This document shows, in pieces, positions 32,057 through 42,936 of a stretch of 64,000 nt of DNA. The translations under genes were made by a program, and so were the position numbers. A model generated the notes under the pieces. That model did not search any database, was not told the origin of the DNA, and saw only the letters and a list, made by a program, of their open reading frames with translations. This stretch comes from Procambarus clarkii (taxonomy: Eukaryota > Arthropoda > Malacostraca > Decapoda > Cambaridae): NCBI RefSeq assembly GCF_040958095.1, contig NC_091154.1, positions 43,602,735-43,666,734 of the forward strand. The letters are read 5' to 3'. Position 1 is the stretch's first letter. Every line of letters begins with the position of its first letter.

Positions 32057-32120
32057 AATAGGAGCTGCCTCGTATGGGCCAATAGGCCTTCTGCAGTTAC
32101 CTTTGTTCTTATGTTCTTAT

Positions 32121-32358
32121 GAAACAATGGGTATAAACTGGATAAGTTTAGATTTAGGAAAGACTTGGGTAAATACTGGTTCAGTAACAGGGTTGTTGAT
32201 TTGTGGAACCAATTGCCGCGTAACATTGTGGAGGTGGGGTCCCTCGATTGTTTCAAGCATGGGTTGGACATGTATATGAGTGGGATTGGGTGGTTATAAA
32301 TAGGAGCTGCCTCGTATGGGCCAACAGGCCTTCTGCAGTTGCCTTTGGCCTTATGTTC
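32121..32358 (+). mobile_element. 3' end of LINE-B copy 2, resumed after copy 3
   Basis: The sequence begins with the second GAAAC and continues the ORF2 end (coding for NGYKLDKFRFRKDLGKYWF) through the stop at about 32297 and the CTCGTATGGGCCAACAGGCC untranslated end. The tail is degenerate (GGCCTTATGTTCT). Confidence 0.85.
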
Positions 32359-32479
32359 TAACAAAGGGGATATTAATAGGGTATTAAAAGTATCAACACA
32401 AGACAGAACACGAAACAATGGGTATAAATCGGATAAGTTTAGATTTAGGAAAGACTTGGGTAAATACTGGTTCAGTAAC
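32359..32479 (+). mobile_element. LINE-B 3' fragment, left part (host of copy 5)
   Basis: A 5'-truncated LINE-B fragment starts at AACAAAGGGGATATTAATAG right after the tail of copy 2. It breaks at TTCAGTAAC, and the same fragment resumes at 39635 with GTAACAGGG. GTAAC (32475-32479, 39635-39639) is the target duplication of the antisense copy 5. Confidence 0.85.
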
Positions 32480-32534
32480 ATAAGAACAAAGGCAACTGCA
32501 GAAGGCCTATTGGCCTATACGAGGCAGCTCCTAT

Positions 32535-33560
32535 TTATAACCATCCAATCCCACTCATATACTTGTCCAACCCGCGCATGAAACAATCGAGGGACCCCAC
32601 CTCCAGCACGTTACGCGGTAATTGGTTCCACAAATCAACAACCCTGTTACTGAACCAGTATTTACCCAAGTCTTTCCTAAATCTAAACTTATCCAGTTTA
32701 TACCCATTGTTTCGTGTTCTGTCTTGTGTTGATACTTTTAATACCCTATTAATATCCCCTTTGTTATGTCCATTCACCCACTTGTAAACCTCTATCATGT
32801 CACCCCTAACTCTTCGCCTTTCCAGTGAATGCAACTTAAGCTTTGTTAATCTTTCTTCATATGAAAGATTTCTAATTTGGGGAATTAACTTAGTCATCCT
32901 ACGCTGGACACGTTCAAGTGAATTTATATCCATTCTATAATATGGCGACCAAAACTGAACTGCATAATCTAAATGGGGCCTAACTAGAGCAAGATATAGC
33001 TTGAGAACCACACCAGGTGTCTTGTTACTAACGCTGCGATTAATAAATTCAAGTGTCCGATTTGCCTTATTACGAACATTTATGCATTGATCCTTTTGTT
33101 TTAAATTCTTACTAATCATAACTCCCAGATCCCTTTCGCAATCTCAACACCATCTAGCTCGTATCTTGTAACTCTATCATCATTACCTAGCCTCAGAACT
33201 TTACATTTATCAGCATTAAACTGCATTTGCCAATCATTTGACCATTTCAAAACCCTTTCTAGATCAACTTGAAGTGACAGTAAGTCCTCCTCCGAATTAA
33301 TTTCCCTACTAATTTTCGTATCATCGGCAAATTTGCAAATGTTGCTACTCAAACCTGAATCTAAATCATTTATATATATTATAAACAACAGAGGTCCCAG
33401 GACAGAGCCCTCAGGTACTCCACTAACAACATTATCCCACTCTGACTTAACCCCATTTATACTAACTCTCTGTTTCCTTTGGAATAGCCTTGCCCTAATC
33501 CAAGTTAATATAGCACCCCCAATACCATGAGCTTCTATTTTTTTAATTAGTCTTTCATGT
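32535..33560 (-). pseudogene. LINE-B copy 5 ORF2, C-terminal half
   Basis: Minus-strand ORFs 33116-33565 and 32535-33119 encode the RT from ERLIKKIEAHGIGG through GVPEGSVLGPLLFIIYINDL (E where others have Q) and KFADDTKI to the C-terminal YMSGIGWL. A frameshift near 33119-33130 separates them. The N-terminal half lies at 36882-38812. Confidence 0.88.
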
Positions 33561-33652
33561 AACAATGTTACAATGTAAACATTAGCAATAAAAATGATGG
33601 AAAGTTTCTTGGCATATTCCTAGACAAGAGACTCAACTTCAGTACCCACATA
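33561..33652 (+). mobile_element. LINE-A2 fragment, left part
   Basis: About 80 bases of LINE-A2 RT (reading SNKNDGKFLGIFLDKRLNFS) follow a short filler (33561-33573). It is interrupted at CACATA by LINE-A1 and resumes at 35745. Confidence 0.8.
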
Positions 33653-35744
33653 TAAATAAATATAAATAAATATGTTTATTCAGGTAATTTACATACATAC
33701 AAGTGCTGTTACATTAATGGATCAATATATAGATAGAGCTAGTACATACAATGCCTAAAGCCACTATTACGCAATGCATTTCGGGCAGGAAGAACATTAA
33801 TATCTAGAACTTAATACTAATTGAGCATAAAGAATAAAATGTGTTGAGAACAAATACAAATAAAGATAAAAAAAAAGGGGGAACATGACTGAAAAGCAGC
33901 ACAAATACAATAGGTTGACAAACAGTGTTCATTAAAAAAATAACAGACATGGGTTGACAATAGAGGGGTAAGGTAGGTTACAGGGAATTAATTAGGTAGT
34001 GTTTAGTTTTTATCTTAAACTGGTTGCGAGAGGTACAGTCTTTAACATGGTTGGGAAGGTCATTCCACATTCTGGGCCCCTTGACTTGTAGAGCATTTTT
34101 AGTTTGATTAAGTCGTACTCTAGGAATATCAAAACTGTATTTATTTCTGGTGTAGTGCTCATGGGTTCTGTTACAACCTTCTATGAAGCTTTTGAGATCA
34201 GGATTGGCATTATAGTTTAGTGTTTTATATATGAATAATACACATGAGAGAATGTGCAGTGACTTAATGTCTAACATATTCAGAGATTTGAGTAGGGGTA
34301 ACGAGTGATGTCTGGGGCCAGAGTTGGATATTGTCCTAATAGCAGCTTTGTGTTGAGTAATTAGAGGACGTAAGTGATTTTGGGTAGTAGAGCCCCAAGC
34401 ACAAATACCATAGTTGAGATATGGATAGATAAGGGAGTAATAGAGAGTCACCAGGGCAGGGCGTGGTACATAATATCTGATCTTAGAAAGAATGCCCACA
34501 GTTTTTTAAACTTTTTTTATATATTTAGAATGTGTCTCTGGAAATTCAGCTTGTGGTCAATGAGAATGCCAAGGAATTTGCCATCTAATTTGTTACAAAT
34601 TTGGGTATTGTTTATTTTGAGATTTATTTGATTAGAGGATTTATTGCCAAACAGAATATAGAAAGTTTTGTCAATGTTAAGGGTGAGTTTGTTGGCAGTA
34701 AGCCAAAGATGGACTTTATTTAGCTCAGTATTTAATGTGGCATTTAGAGCAAGGGGGTCAGGACTGGAGTAAATGAAGGTTGTGTCGTCAGCAAATAGAA
34801 TTGGTTTGAGGTGTTGGGAGGCATTTGGAAGGTCATTAATGTAGATGAGAAAGAGGAGAGGGCCAAGTATGCTGCCCTGAGGAACACCAATGTTGATGGG
34901 TAGGGTGGGAGAAATTGTATTATTCACAGAAACATATTGGAGCCTGTCAGTAAGGTAGGATTTGAGGTATTGTAGGGAGTGTCCTCTGACTCCATAATGA
35001 TGCAATTTAAGAAGAAGGTTTTGGTGGTTGACAGTGTCAAAAGCTTTACGCAGGTCCACAAATAACCCAACAGGGAACTCATTTTTATCAAGAACTGTAT
35101 GAATCGAGTTAAGCATACTAATAAGAGCATCGTTAGTGCTTTTTTTGGATCTGAAGCCATATTGGCAAGGGCTAAGTATATTGTGTGTGGCTAGATATGA
35201 GTAAAGCTGCTTATAGATTAGTTTTTCAAAAATTGTTGACAAGTTTGGCAGAATTGATATAGGTCTGTAGTTGTTAACATCTGTGAGATCACCACATTTG
35301 TGGACAGGCGTTACTCTCGCTTTTTTTAGAATATCTGGAAAGGTTTGGAGTTCAAGTGACTTGCTGAAGAGCAATGCAATAGCAGGGGCTAAAGATCTGG
35401 AAGCTTTTTTGTAAATTAAAGTTGGTATCTCCTCAAGGGCACCAGACTTGGTTTTAAGGGAAAGGATTATCTTATTGACGTCAGTGGAATTAATAGGCTT
35501 TACGTACAGAGACTGTGGATAGTTACCTGTAAGATAGTCCTTAATGTCAGTACTGGAAGATGGAATATCATTAGCAAGGGATGAACCAATGGAAGAGAAG
35601 AACCTATTGAACTCAATAGCAGAATCAGAGGCTGAAAGCTGACCATCGTTATTGGACAGGAGTGTTGGTTTGTTATTTAAAGACTTCTTTGATCCCAATA
35701 TTTGTGAAATTGTGCTCCAATTTCAACACATAACTAAATAACTA
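33653..35744 (-). mobile_element. LINE-A1 copy inserted in LINE-A2
   Basis: The antisense copy has an (ATAAAT)n-like tail at 33653-33670, the tail module, a 3' untranslated region and RT up to about 35722. ACATA at 33648-33652 and 35745-35749 is the target duplication. At the 5' junction, 35724-35744 (CAACACATAACTAAATAACTA) repeats the target sequence just beyond it. Confidence 0.85.
33978..35698 (-). pseudogene. LINE-A1 RT, 5'-truncated and frameshifted
   Basis: 34517-35698 encodes the RT from the thumb-side linker through [53 protein letters not shown] and FADDTTF. 33978-34499 encodes the C-terminal region. A change in a T-run at about 34500-34517 shifts the frame between them. The endonuclease is absent. 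Confidence 0.88.
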
Positions 35745-36846
35745 ACATACAACACATAACTAAGAAAGTCTCTAAAACAGTTGGTATACTCTCCAAAATC
35801 AGATATTATGTTCCTAACTCTGCTCTCATCTCTCTATATTATGCACTAATCTATCCCTATCTCAACTATGGTATCTGTGCATGGGGTTCAACCATTGCAA
35901 ACCACCTCAAGTCCATCATCACCCAGCAAAAATCTGCTATCAGAATAATATCAAATTCTGCTTTCAGACAACACACAGCCCCCTTGTTTAACTCCCTAAA
36001 CATGCTAAACATAATCTCACTCAACAAATTCTCTTGTGTCAACTACATTTACAAAACCCTGTTCTTAAATGCAAATCCTTGTCTGAAACTCTTCCTGGAC
36101 AGATGTAATAGGACCCATTATCACCACACCAGAAATAAATATCTCTTTGATATCCCCAGAGTTAAACTTAATCTGTGTAAACACTCTATGCAAATAAAGG
36201 GACCCAGTTTATGGAACTCACTCCCTACTGAATTGAAAAGCTGTCCAACTTTTACATCATTCAAAATCAATACTAAAAAGTACCTAATTTCATCTTCATA
36301 GTTTTTCACTTTTTGCCTTAAAATTGCACTGTATCAATTGCTACCCAATCTCCCAACCTTTATGTTCCCAATTTGAACATCTTTACCATTGTGATCATTG
36401 CTGTTTTCTTATATGTGCTGCCAATCTGTTGTATGGTGTTTATAAATCTTGTTTATCTGTATCTTTTGCTACCCAGTCTCCCAATCTTTATGTACCCATT
36501 CTGAACATCTTTACCATTGTGATCATTGCTGTCTTATATGTGCTGTCAATCTGCTGTATGGTGTCTATTAATCTTGTTTAAATTACTAATCAAGCTGTCA
36601 ATGTAATCAATCAGAGCTTTAATAAAACAATGTGCTTTAATATACTTACTTATCTCTCTCATCTCATTTTTCTCTTGTAATGTATCTTTATCATTTATCA
36701 ATTCTGATTGAAATTACCTACTTAAAATTATCTGCTAGATTAAGGACCTGCCCGAAACGCTGCGCGTACTAGTGGCTTTACAAGAATGTAATTACTGTAC
36801 TATCCAATGTATTCTCACAAACCCAATGTACCTTCTTGTATATATA

Positions 36847-36877
<31 letters not shown>

Positions 36878-36881
36878 ATGT
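35745..36881 (+). mobile_element. LINE-A2 fragment, right part, with (AAAT)n tail
   Basis: RT C-terminal coding sequence (reading to CNRTHYHHTRNKYLFDIPRV and a stop at 36299-36301) is followed by a ~540-bp untranslated region, the CCTGCCCGAAACGCTGCGCG tail (about 36747) and eight or nine AAAT units. Within the untranslated region a ~110-bp segment is repeated in tandem (about 36320-36430 and 36455-36560). This is the continuation of 33561-33652. Confidence 0.85.
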
Positions 36882-38812
36882 GGCACTGTATCAAAAGCTT
36901 TGCTAAAGTCAAGGTACACAACATCACAATTCTTACCACTATCAACTGCCTCAACTATGCTGGAATAAAAAGTTAGCAAATTTGTTAAACATGAACGGCC
37001 GTTTGTAAAACCATGTTGCGACTCATTTATTAATTTATGTTTTTCAAGATGGAGACGAATTGTATTTGCAGTTATTGATTCAAGTAACTTTCCCACAATA
37101 GACGTTAGGCTAATTGGCCGATAGTTTGACGCAAGTGATCTATCTCCTTTCTTAAAAATTGGTACCACATTAGCTACCTTCCATGACTCTGGCACTCTGC
37201 CTGACTCTATTGATTTATTAAATATGGTAGACAGTGGCTCGGAAAGCTCCTCTTTGCATTCTTTAAGCACCCTGGCAAACACTTCATCCGGCCCTGGGGA
37301 TTTGTTTGGTTTTATTTTTTCTAATTGTTTAATTACCTCCTTCCTGGTAACTGCTAAACTAGTCAACCTGTCCTCAACCCCACCCACATCGACTTGTTCG
37401 GCTGAAGGCATATTGTTAAGTTCTTCTTTAGTAAATACAGATATAAAATATTTGTTAAAAATACTACTCAACTCCTTGTCATTATCCGTTATTTGACCTG
37501 TCTCAGATTTTAATGGACCTATCCTTTCCCTAGTCTTAGTTCGATATAACTGAAAAAACCCTTTAGGATTTGACTTTGCTTGCTCTGCTATGCGAACTTC
37601 ATAGTTTCTTTTTGCTTTCCTAATCTATTTTTTAACATTTCTAATCAGTTGTATGAATTCCTGTTCTAACCTGACTTCCCCATTCTTAATCCTTTTGTAC
37701 CAAGCTCTATTTTTACCTATAAGGTTCTTTAAATTATTTGTTATCCACTTTGGGTCATTAGTATTCGACCTATTCAATTTATATGGTATACTACGTTCCT
37801 GTGTTTTGCTTAGAATATTCTTAAATAAGTTATATATTAAATCCACATCGAAATCCCCTTTTACGTCACCTATCGCTGGGTTCATGTCTCGCTCCAAGAC
37901 CGGCCCACATCCCATACCCAAGAGTTTCCAATCTATTTGACCCAAAAAATTTCTTAGGCTATTAAAATCAGCTTTTCGAAAATCTGGCACTTTAACAGAA
38001 TTTTCTCCTACAGGTCTATTCCATTCTATGCTAAATCTGATTACTTTGTGATCACTGTTCCCTAGCTCACTCCCTATTTCGATGTCATTAATTTGTGTTT
38101 CCCTGTTAGATAACACTAAATCTAAAATATTATTTTCCCACGTTGGTTCCTTAATGTGTTGCGTAAGAAAGCAATCGTCAATTAATTCTAGAAAATCTTC
38201 TGCTTCACTATTCCCTGTTTTGTTCACCCAGTTTATTCCACTAAAATTAAAGTCACCCATGACATAAATACTGTTAGATCTAGATGCTCTAGATATTTCA
38301 TTCCATAGATGCTTTGCTTCCATTCTGTCTAAATTTGGTGGCCTATATATAACTCCTATTATAATATTATTTGCTTTTTCGTTTAATTCTATCCAAATAG
38401 TTTCTGTGTGCGGCTCAGTTTTGATTCCGTCTTTGAGACTACATTTCAAATTGTCCCTAACATATATGGCTACTCCCCCTCCTCGTCTAATATATCTATC
38501 TGTGTGAAATAGTTTAAATCCATTTATCTGATATTCAGCTAATAGTTCTCTATTTTCTACGTTCATCCACGTTCCGGTAAGTGCAATAATATCTATTTTT
38601 TCTGTGCAGACAAGAGCATTTAATTCATTAATTTTATTTCTTAGACTTCTACTGTTAGTGTAATATATCCTAAGTGAATTGTTATTTTGAGGCCCTTTTC
38701 TTTCCCTGATCATTTTGCCAATTCTTTTCTCCCATGAACACATACTTTTATTACCTCCTTCCTCCAAATCAATTCCCATACCACTATCTACTAACAGTTT
38801 AAACCCAAACAA
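36882..38812 (-). pseudogene. LINE-B copy 5 ORF2, N-terminal half (endonuclease and RT start)
   Basis: 37625-38812 holds the endonuclease (ALTGTWMNVENRE with G for E, MGDFNFSGINW, SDHKVI). 36882-37471 holds the RT start (KPNKSPGPDEV, NYRPISLTSIVGKLLESI, YLDFSKAFDTVPH), where LINE-A2 cuts in right after the VPH. A stop/frameshift near 37620-37630 divides the two. Confidence 0.87.
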
Positions 38813-38818
38813 ACACCT

Positions 38819-39634
38819 CTAACCACTGGTTCCAACGAGTTCACAACAGCAACAACCCCAGCCCTCGATAGATGCACCCCCATCACGAGCATGCATTTCA
38901 TTTCTTCCATAGAAGTGTTCCCAGTTGTCTATGAAAGATATTGCATTTGATTTGCAATATCTTTCCAGCCGGCAATTGACACCAAGTGCCCTCGATATCC
39001 ATTCATTTCCCACTCCCTTTCTTGGAAGAATGTCACATATGATCGGGATTCCTCCCTTGCTCCTAACTAATTCTATGGCTGTTTTATACCTCTGAATCAG
39101 TTCCTCACTCCTAACTCGACCAACATCATTTCCTCCCACGCTAATGCAAATAATGGGATTGTTCCCATTTCCAGCCATAATATCACTCATGTTGTATATA
39201 ATATCACCAATACCAGCTCCGGGATAGCAAACCCTTAACCTGTTCTCCCTATCTGTAGCACAAAACGTTCTATCCAAATACCTTATCTGGGAATCTCCCA
39301 CAACTAAGGTTTGCTTAGGTACTTCCTTTACTCTCTGAGGGGCCTGCGCTTCCTTGCTCTTCGTTGCTTTCCCTTTTGCGCGATCCGCAGTTTCACCACA
39401 GCACTCGTCCTCCAAAACGTCAAATGAATTAGAAGTTGCTATGGCGTTTGAAGGCGGCTTTATCAAAGTCTTCTTAAGGCCCCTGTCGTTCACAACTCTC
39501 CACGACAAGGTCCCTTTACTACTGGTCTCCTCCTTCGTTACTTCTCGTTGTTCTTTCAGCTGACGCACCTCCTCCCGCAGAGTCCAACTCTGTCCTCAGG
39601 GCTCCCACTCGAGTCACCAGGTCCTTCACTATGG
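38819..39634 (-). pseudogene. LINE-B copy 5 ORF1 (SGNH esterase-like), both ends damaged
   Basis: The minus frame shows LVVGDSQIRYL, ISVGGNDVGR and ARDGGASIEGWG: the DGVH block is disrupted by a frameshift, so the catalytic His is lost. The N-terminal coil is split by another frameshift near 39560-39590. The element ends within the first codons of ORF1. Confidence 0.85.
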
Positions 39635-39815
39635 GTAACAGGGTTGTTGATTTGTGGAACCAATTACCGCGTAACGTGGTGGAGGTGGGGTCCCTCCATT
39701 GTTTCAAGCGCGGGTTGGACAAGTATATGAGTGGGATTGGGTGGTTATAAATAGGAGTTGCCTCGTATGGGCCAATAGGCCTTCTGCAGTTGCCTTTGTT
39801 CTTATGTTCTTAACA
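39635..39815 (+). mobile_element. LINE-B 3' fragment, right part with (TTCTTATG) tail
   Basis: It continues the fragment at 32359-32479 from the second GTAAC, through the ORF2 end, the CTCGTATGGGCCAATAGGCC untranslated end and TTTGTTCTTATGTTCTTA. Confidence 0.88.
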
Positions 39816-39925
39816 GCAAGGACTGTACCTTGAGGTACAGAGCTTTTAACTGCGCTCGGACTCGATTCTGCGGACTCGGACTTTTAACTGCGCTCGACTA
39901 AAATCGAGCTCGGGCTCGATTTTAC
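39816..39925. other. Unassigned spacer with a small hairpin and short repeats
   Basis: CTGTACC TTGA GGTACAG (39826-39843) is a perfect 7-bp stem with a 4-base loop. CTTTTAACTGCGCTCGGACT-like words are repeated twice after it. No gene is seen. Confidence 0.5.
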
Positions 39926-40271
39926 TTGATTGACTGTTACTCTTTGTGTTCTGTTCGACAGGAAATTGAGTATCCAGCGTGCTACTTTACCAGTTATACC
40001 CATTGATCTCATTTTGTGTGCAATCACTCCATGGTCACATTTGTCGAATGCCTTTGCAAAATCTGTGTATACGACATCTGCATTATGTGTTTCCTCTAAT
40101 GCCTCAGTGATTTTGTCATAGTGGTCAAGTAGCTGTGAGAGGCATGATCTTCCTGCTCTAAATCCATGTTGGCCAGGATTGAGGTCATTGGTTTCCATGA
40201 ATCTAGTGACCTGACTCCTGATCACTCTTTCAAATACTTTTATTATGTGGGACGTTAGTGCAACTGGTCTA
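39926..40271 (-). pseudogene. LINE-D RT fragment, antisense half
   Basis: On the minus strand YRPVALTSHIIKVFERVI, GQHGFRAGRSCLSQLL and VVYTDFAKAFDKCDHGVI give RT motifs up to box A, then FLSNRTQRVTVN. It starts abruptly at YRPVA, and the preceding part of the same domain is on the opposite strand at 40320-40500. The clade is not assigned. Confidence 0.8.
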
Positions 40272-40319
40272 TATTGACCAGACCACACACTAGAAGTTGA
40301 AGGAACGACGACGTTTCGG
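40272..40319 (+). mobile_element. Short Penelope-like element terminal fragment
   Basis: The sequence TTGACCAGACCACACACTAG through GACGACGACGTTTCGG matches the terminus at 40535-40580. It separates the two opposing LINE-D halves. Confidence 0.6.
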
Positions 40320-40500
40320 TTTCGCCCCTCATGGAAATCAATATTTATAAAGAAATGTAAAGTGCCAGTAGCACAGGCACTCAGTATAGTGTGGAGGAAG
40401 AGCTTGGATACAGGGGAGATACCAGATGCGCTTAAATCAGCAGACATTGCCCCTCTACACAAGGATGGTAGCAAAGCGTTGGCAAAGAATTATAGACCAG
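40320..40500 (+). pseudogene. LINE-D RT fragment, sense half
   Basis: Read in the + direction this encodes KKCKVPVAQALSIVWRKSL, IPDALKSADIAPLHKDGSKA and NYRPVA. These are the RT residues immediately N-terminal to the antisense half at 39926-40271, so the RT is inverted around YRPVA. The same segment recurs antisense at 45905-46084. Confidence 0.75.
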
Positions 40501-40635
40501 TTGCAGGCGATAAGTCACAATAACGTGGCTGAAGTATGTTGACCAGACCACACACTAGAAGTTGAAGGGACGACGACGTTTCGGTCCTTCCTGGACCATT
40601 CTCAAGTCGATTGTGATGAGGAGATAGATAGAGAT

Positions 40636-40829
40636 AGAGATAGTTCTCTGTTCACTAATGTTCCGCTCGATGACGTTCTCTCTCTCCTTAGACAGAAGGC
40701 GTCAGAGGGCCTCCTTCCTCTCCCACTTCCCACTGACGTTTTCCTCGATCTCATTAGACTCTGTGTTGAATCTAACTCTTTCTCTTTCAACGGTAAATAT
40801 TACACTCAAACTTTCGGTGTCGCTATGGG
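40636..40829 (+). pseudogene. Penelope-like RT, N-terminal fragment
   Basis: The reading SLFTNVPLDDVLSLLRQKA, then FSFNGKYYTQTFGVAMG, is highly characteristic of Penelope RTs. It is joined abruptly to the terminal segment through a GATAGA repeat (about 40620-40640), showing an internal deletion. TATGGG at 40824-40829 is repeated at 43210-43215, the target duplication of LINE-C. Confidence 0.85.
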
Positions 40830-40859
40830 ACTAAGGAAAGAGAGAACGTCATCGAGCGG

Positions 40860-41212
40860 AACATTTCTTTTCAAAACGCTTGTGCTCTCTAGAGTGGAGT
40901 ACTGCTGCACAATGACAGCCCCTTTCAAAGCTGGATAAATTGCTGACCTGGAGAGCGTGCAGAGATCCTTTACTGCTAGAATCCACTCAGTAAAACACCT
41001 AAACTATTGGGACCGACTAAAGAGCCTAAATCTGTACTCCCTTAAGCGCAGGCGGGAGAGATACATAATAATTTACACGTGGAAAATATTAGAGGGGCTG
41101 GTCCCAAACCTGCACACAGAAATAACATCACATGAGACCAGAAGACATGGCAGGATGTGCAGAATAACCCCGTTGAAAAGCGGAGGTGCAACAGGTACTC
41201 TGAGAGAGAACT
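40860..41212 (+). pseudogene. LINE-C RT C-terminal part, left of the solo LTR
   Basis: The frame shows LVLSRVEYCCTMTAPFKAG, an in-frame stop near 40938, then the YWDRLKSLNLYSLKRRRERY segment and RMCRITPLKSGGATGTLREN before it is cut by the LTR. This is the helical tail that follows the catalytic RT in many LINEs. AACT at 41209-41212 is the LTR's duplication. Confidence 0.8.
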
Positions 41213-42936
41213 TGTTATGATCTCAGCCTACAGGAGAAACGAGTCTCCCTCCTTGAGAGTTATTCATCAAGCCTGACCTGATTAGAAGGTCTAGCAAATA
41301 TTGAGGTGATAACGCATATGTAAAATAGTTGCTTGGATATGTATAACAGTTTGAGATTATGGGCAATGAAGGAGAAAACAGATAAATGACTGGCTAGGAG
41401 ATGTGGACATTTTGCTGGAGGCGTGAGGCTCGCTTCCGGAGGACCTTGACCTCACTTGAGTGCCAGACATCGCAGGGAGAAAGCCGCGCTCCGTTGAGCT
41501 CCCGTCAGAAGGGAACCCCTAGTGATATATCTCGAAGAGAAGAGAAGTGTGTAGACGTGCCAGCTGTGGAACTGAGCTGGGAACGTTGTGGTCTCAAGTC
41601 CTGGTCGAAGAAGAGAGTATCAAGCCGGCCAGAGACATTATTGTGGGCCGTGGAGCGCCCTGACCAAGCCTCGTCAGAGGAAGAAGCGCCCTCGACCAGA
41701 CGATCTGTGGTTTGTTCTTTGGGGAAGAAGTTGCTGAGAACTTCGAAGCCAGCCTAGATGAGGTAATTGATGAGACTCCAAGGTAGTGAAGCAGAGGACC
41801 TCGAGCTGGGAGGAGAAGCAGTGAAGAGGAGTGTCACATGCTTCTGTAGAGGTGGTGGAGCACCATAGTTGCTTGAGGAAACTTCATGGTGTAGCAGCCA
41901 AGAGAGCTGTGGAGGAACCTAGCAAAAGGGTGAAGCACCGTAGTTGCTCAAAGAAACTTCATGATAGCAGCCTGGAGGAGCTGCAGAGGGTCCTGGTAGT
42001 GAAGCCCGGAAGAACCTAAAGATATTAGGGTAGTGAACTTCCAGAGGTGGAAGGGAAGTTCTGATGGATTACTTGTAGGGAGTTGATAGAGTTTGGTTGT
42101 CAGTAGCGTGCAAGACGCAGTGAGAGGTGAGTGATTGTTGGTATTCTGATGTCAAGGAGTGTTTTACACTGAAGTTTAGAGTTACAGTCGTAGGCTGGAT
42201 TACCTACAGACGTATGCGTTCTAGGACTGATAGAGTGATCGATTGATCATTGTTGTGTATCAATGAACATTTATACTGATATGTTATTGCATTCAAATGC
42301 TGATTTTCTTTGTACACATTTATAGATACATATATATATTCTCTTGCTGATGGTGCAACAGTGTATGTAGACTTGACCAACTTGAGGAGGTTGATAGTAT
42401 CAGGTGGTGAACCAGGAGATAGGATACCACTTGATAAGCTGATAATAGAGTTCTGATGGTGTTGGAGTGCAACCTGATTGTGATATTATAGAGTATAGGA
42501 TTCATTATTATTATATGTGTGTATGTATCGTGTATGTGCTTTGTCCAGTAAATGTATCCCAATTTGCTGGTGTTTGCCCTTGTCCTAGTGAGGCTTCCCA
42601 GGAGGTAGTAAAGAAGGGAAGGGAGAGAGAAAGAACCAAGAACCACTGCTGTGGACAGGGTAAAAGGTAATACTAATAAGTCAAAAGGGGATTGAGGAGA
42701 TCATATCACCTAAGGAGAGAGTGGGGAGTCACAGCGGCTCGAGTGGGTGTGTGCACGTGACAACGAGGCTAAGTGTTGGAGTCGCATCCCCTAAACGTGT
42801 GACGTTGAGCCCCTCTCCAAGAGCCAGAAGCGCCAAGGGTGATCTCCTAGTATAAGCACTCTACCGAGTTGTGGGTTGGGTTATCCATAGAGAAGGATCA
42901 ACGACGACAACACCAACCAACCCACAGTCTATAATA
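41213..42936. repeat. Solo LTR (about 1.72 kb) in LINE-C
   Basis: The segment starts TGTTATGATC and ends TCTATAATA, that is TGTTAT...ATAA(C to T)A, imperfect inverted ends. AACT flanks both sides (41209-41212, 42937-42940), and the LINE-C RT frame continues across. Inside there is no integrase, RT or gag. A ~75-bp GTGGAGCACCATAGTTGC-type segment is repeated imperfectly (about 41850-41990). Terminal form and the 4-bp duplication suit a Gypsy-type LTR; the family is not identified. Confidence 0.7.

Larger units (their letters stand above)
28274..32120 (+). mobile_element. LINE-B copy 3 (CR1-type), inserted in copy 2
   Basis: It runs from codon ~6 of ORF1 to the (TTCTTATG)n tail. GAAAC flanks it on both sides (28269-28273, 32121-32125). 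It is almost identical to copy 4 (56863-60757), with only a handful of amino-acid changes in ~900 residues. The 3' untranslated region is only ~65 bp and ends in the 8-bp repeat typical of CR1 elements. Confidence 0.9.
32480..39634 (-). mobile_element. LINE-B copy 5 (antisense), split by LINE-A2 which is split by LINE-A1
   Basis: The 3' end (tail ATAAGAACAAAGG in + orientation) is at 32480 and the 5' end, a few codons into ORF1, is at 39634. The element is interrupted at 33560 and resumes at about 36882. ATGT occurs on both sides of that gap (33557-33560, 36878-36881). Copy 5 is less conserved than copies 3 and 4. Confidence 0.88.

Noticed and set aside
32121..32480. Tandem array of LINE-B 3' ends caused by tail-directed insertion
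   Set aside because: The first segment is better explained as the remainder of copy 2 after insertion of copy 3 (GAAAC on both sides). Only the second fragment may be a separate insertion at the tail.
31804..32481. 225-codon minus ORF over the LINE-B 3' ends
   Set aside because: It is the antisense shadow of repeated LINE-B ORF2 ends, so its internal repetition has no independent meaning.
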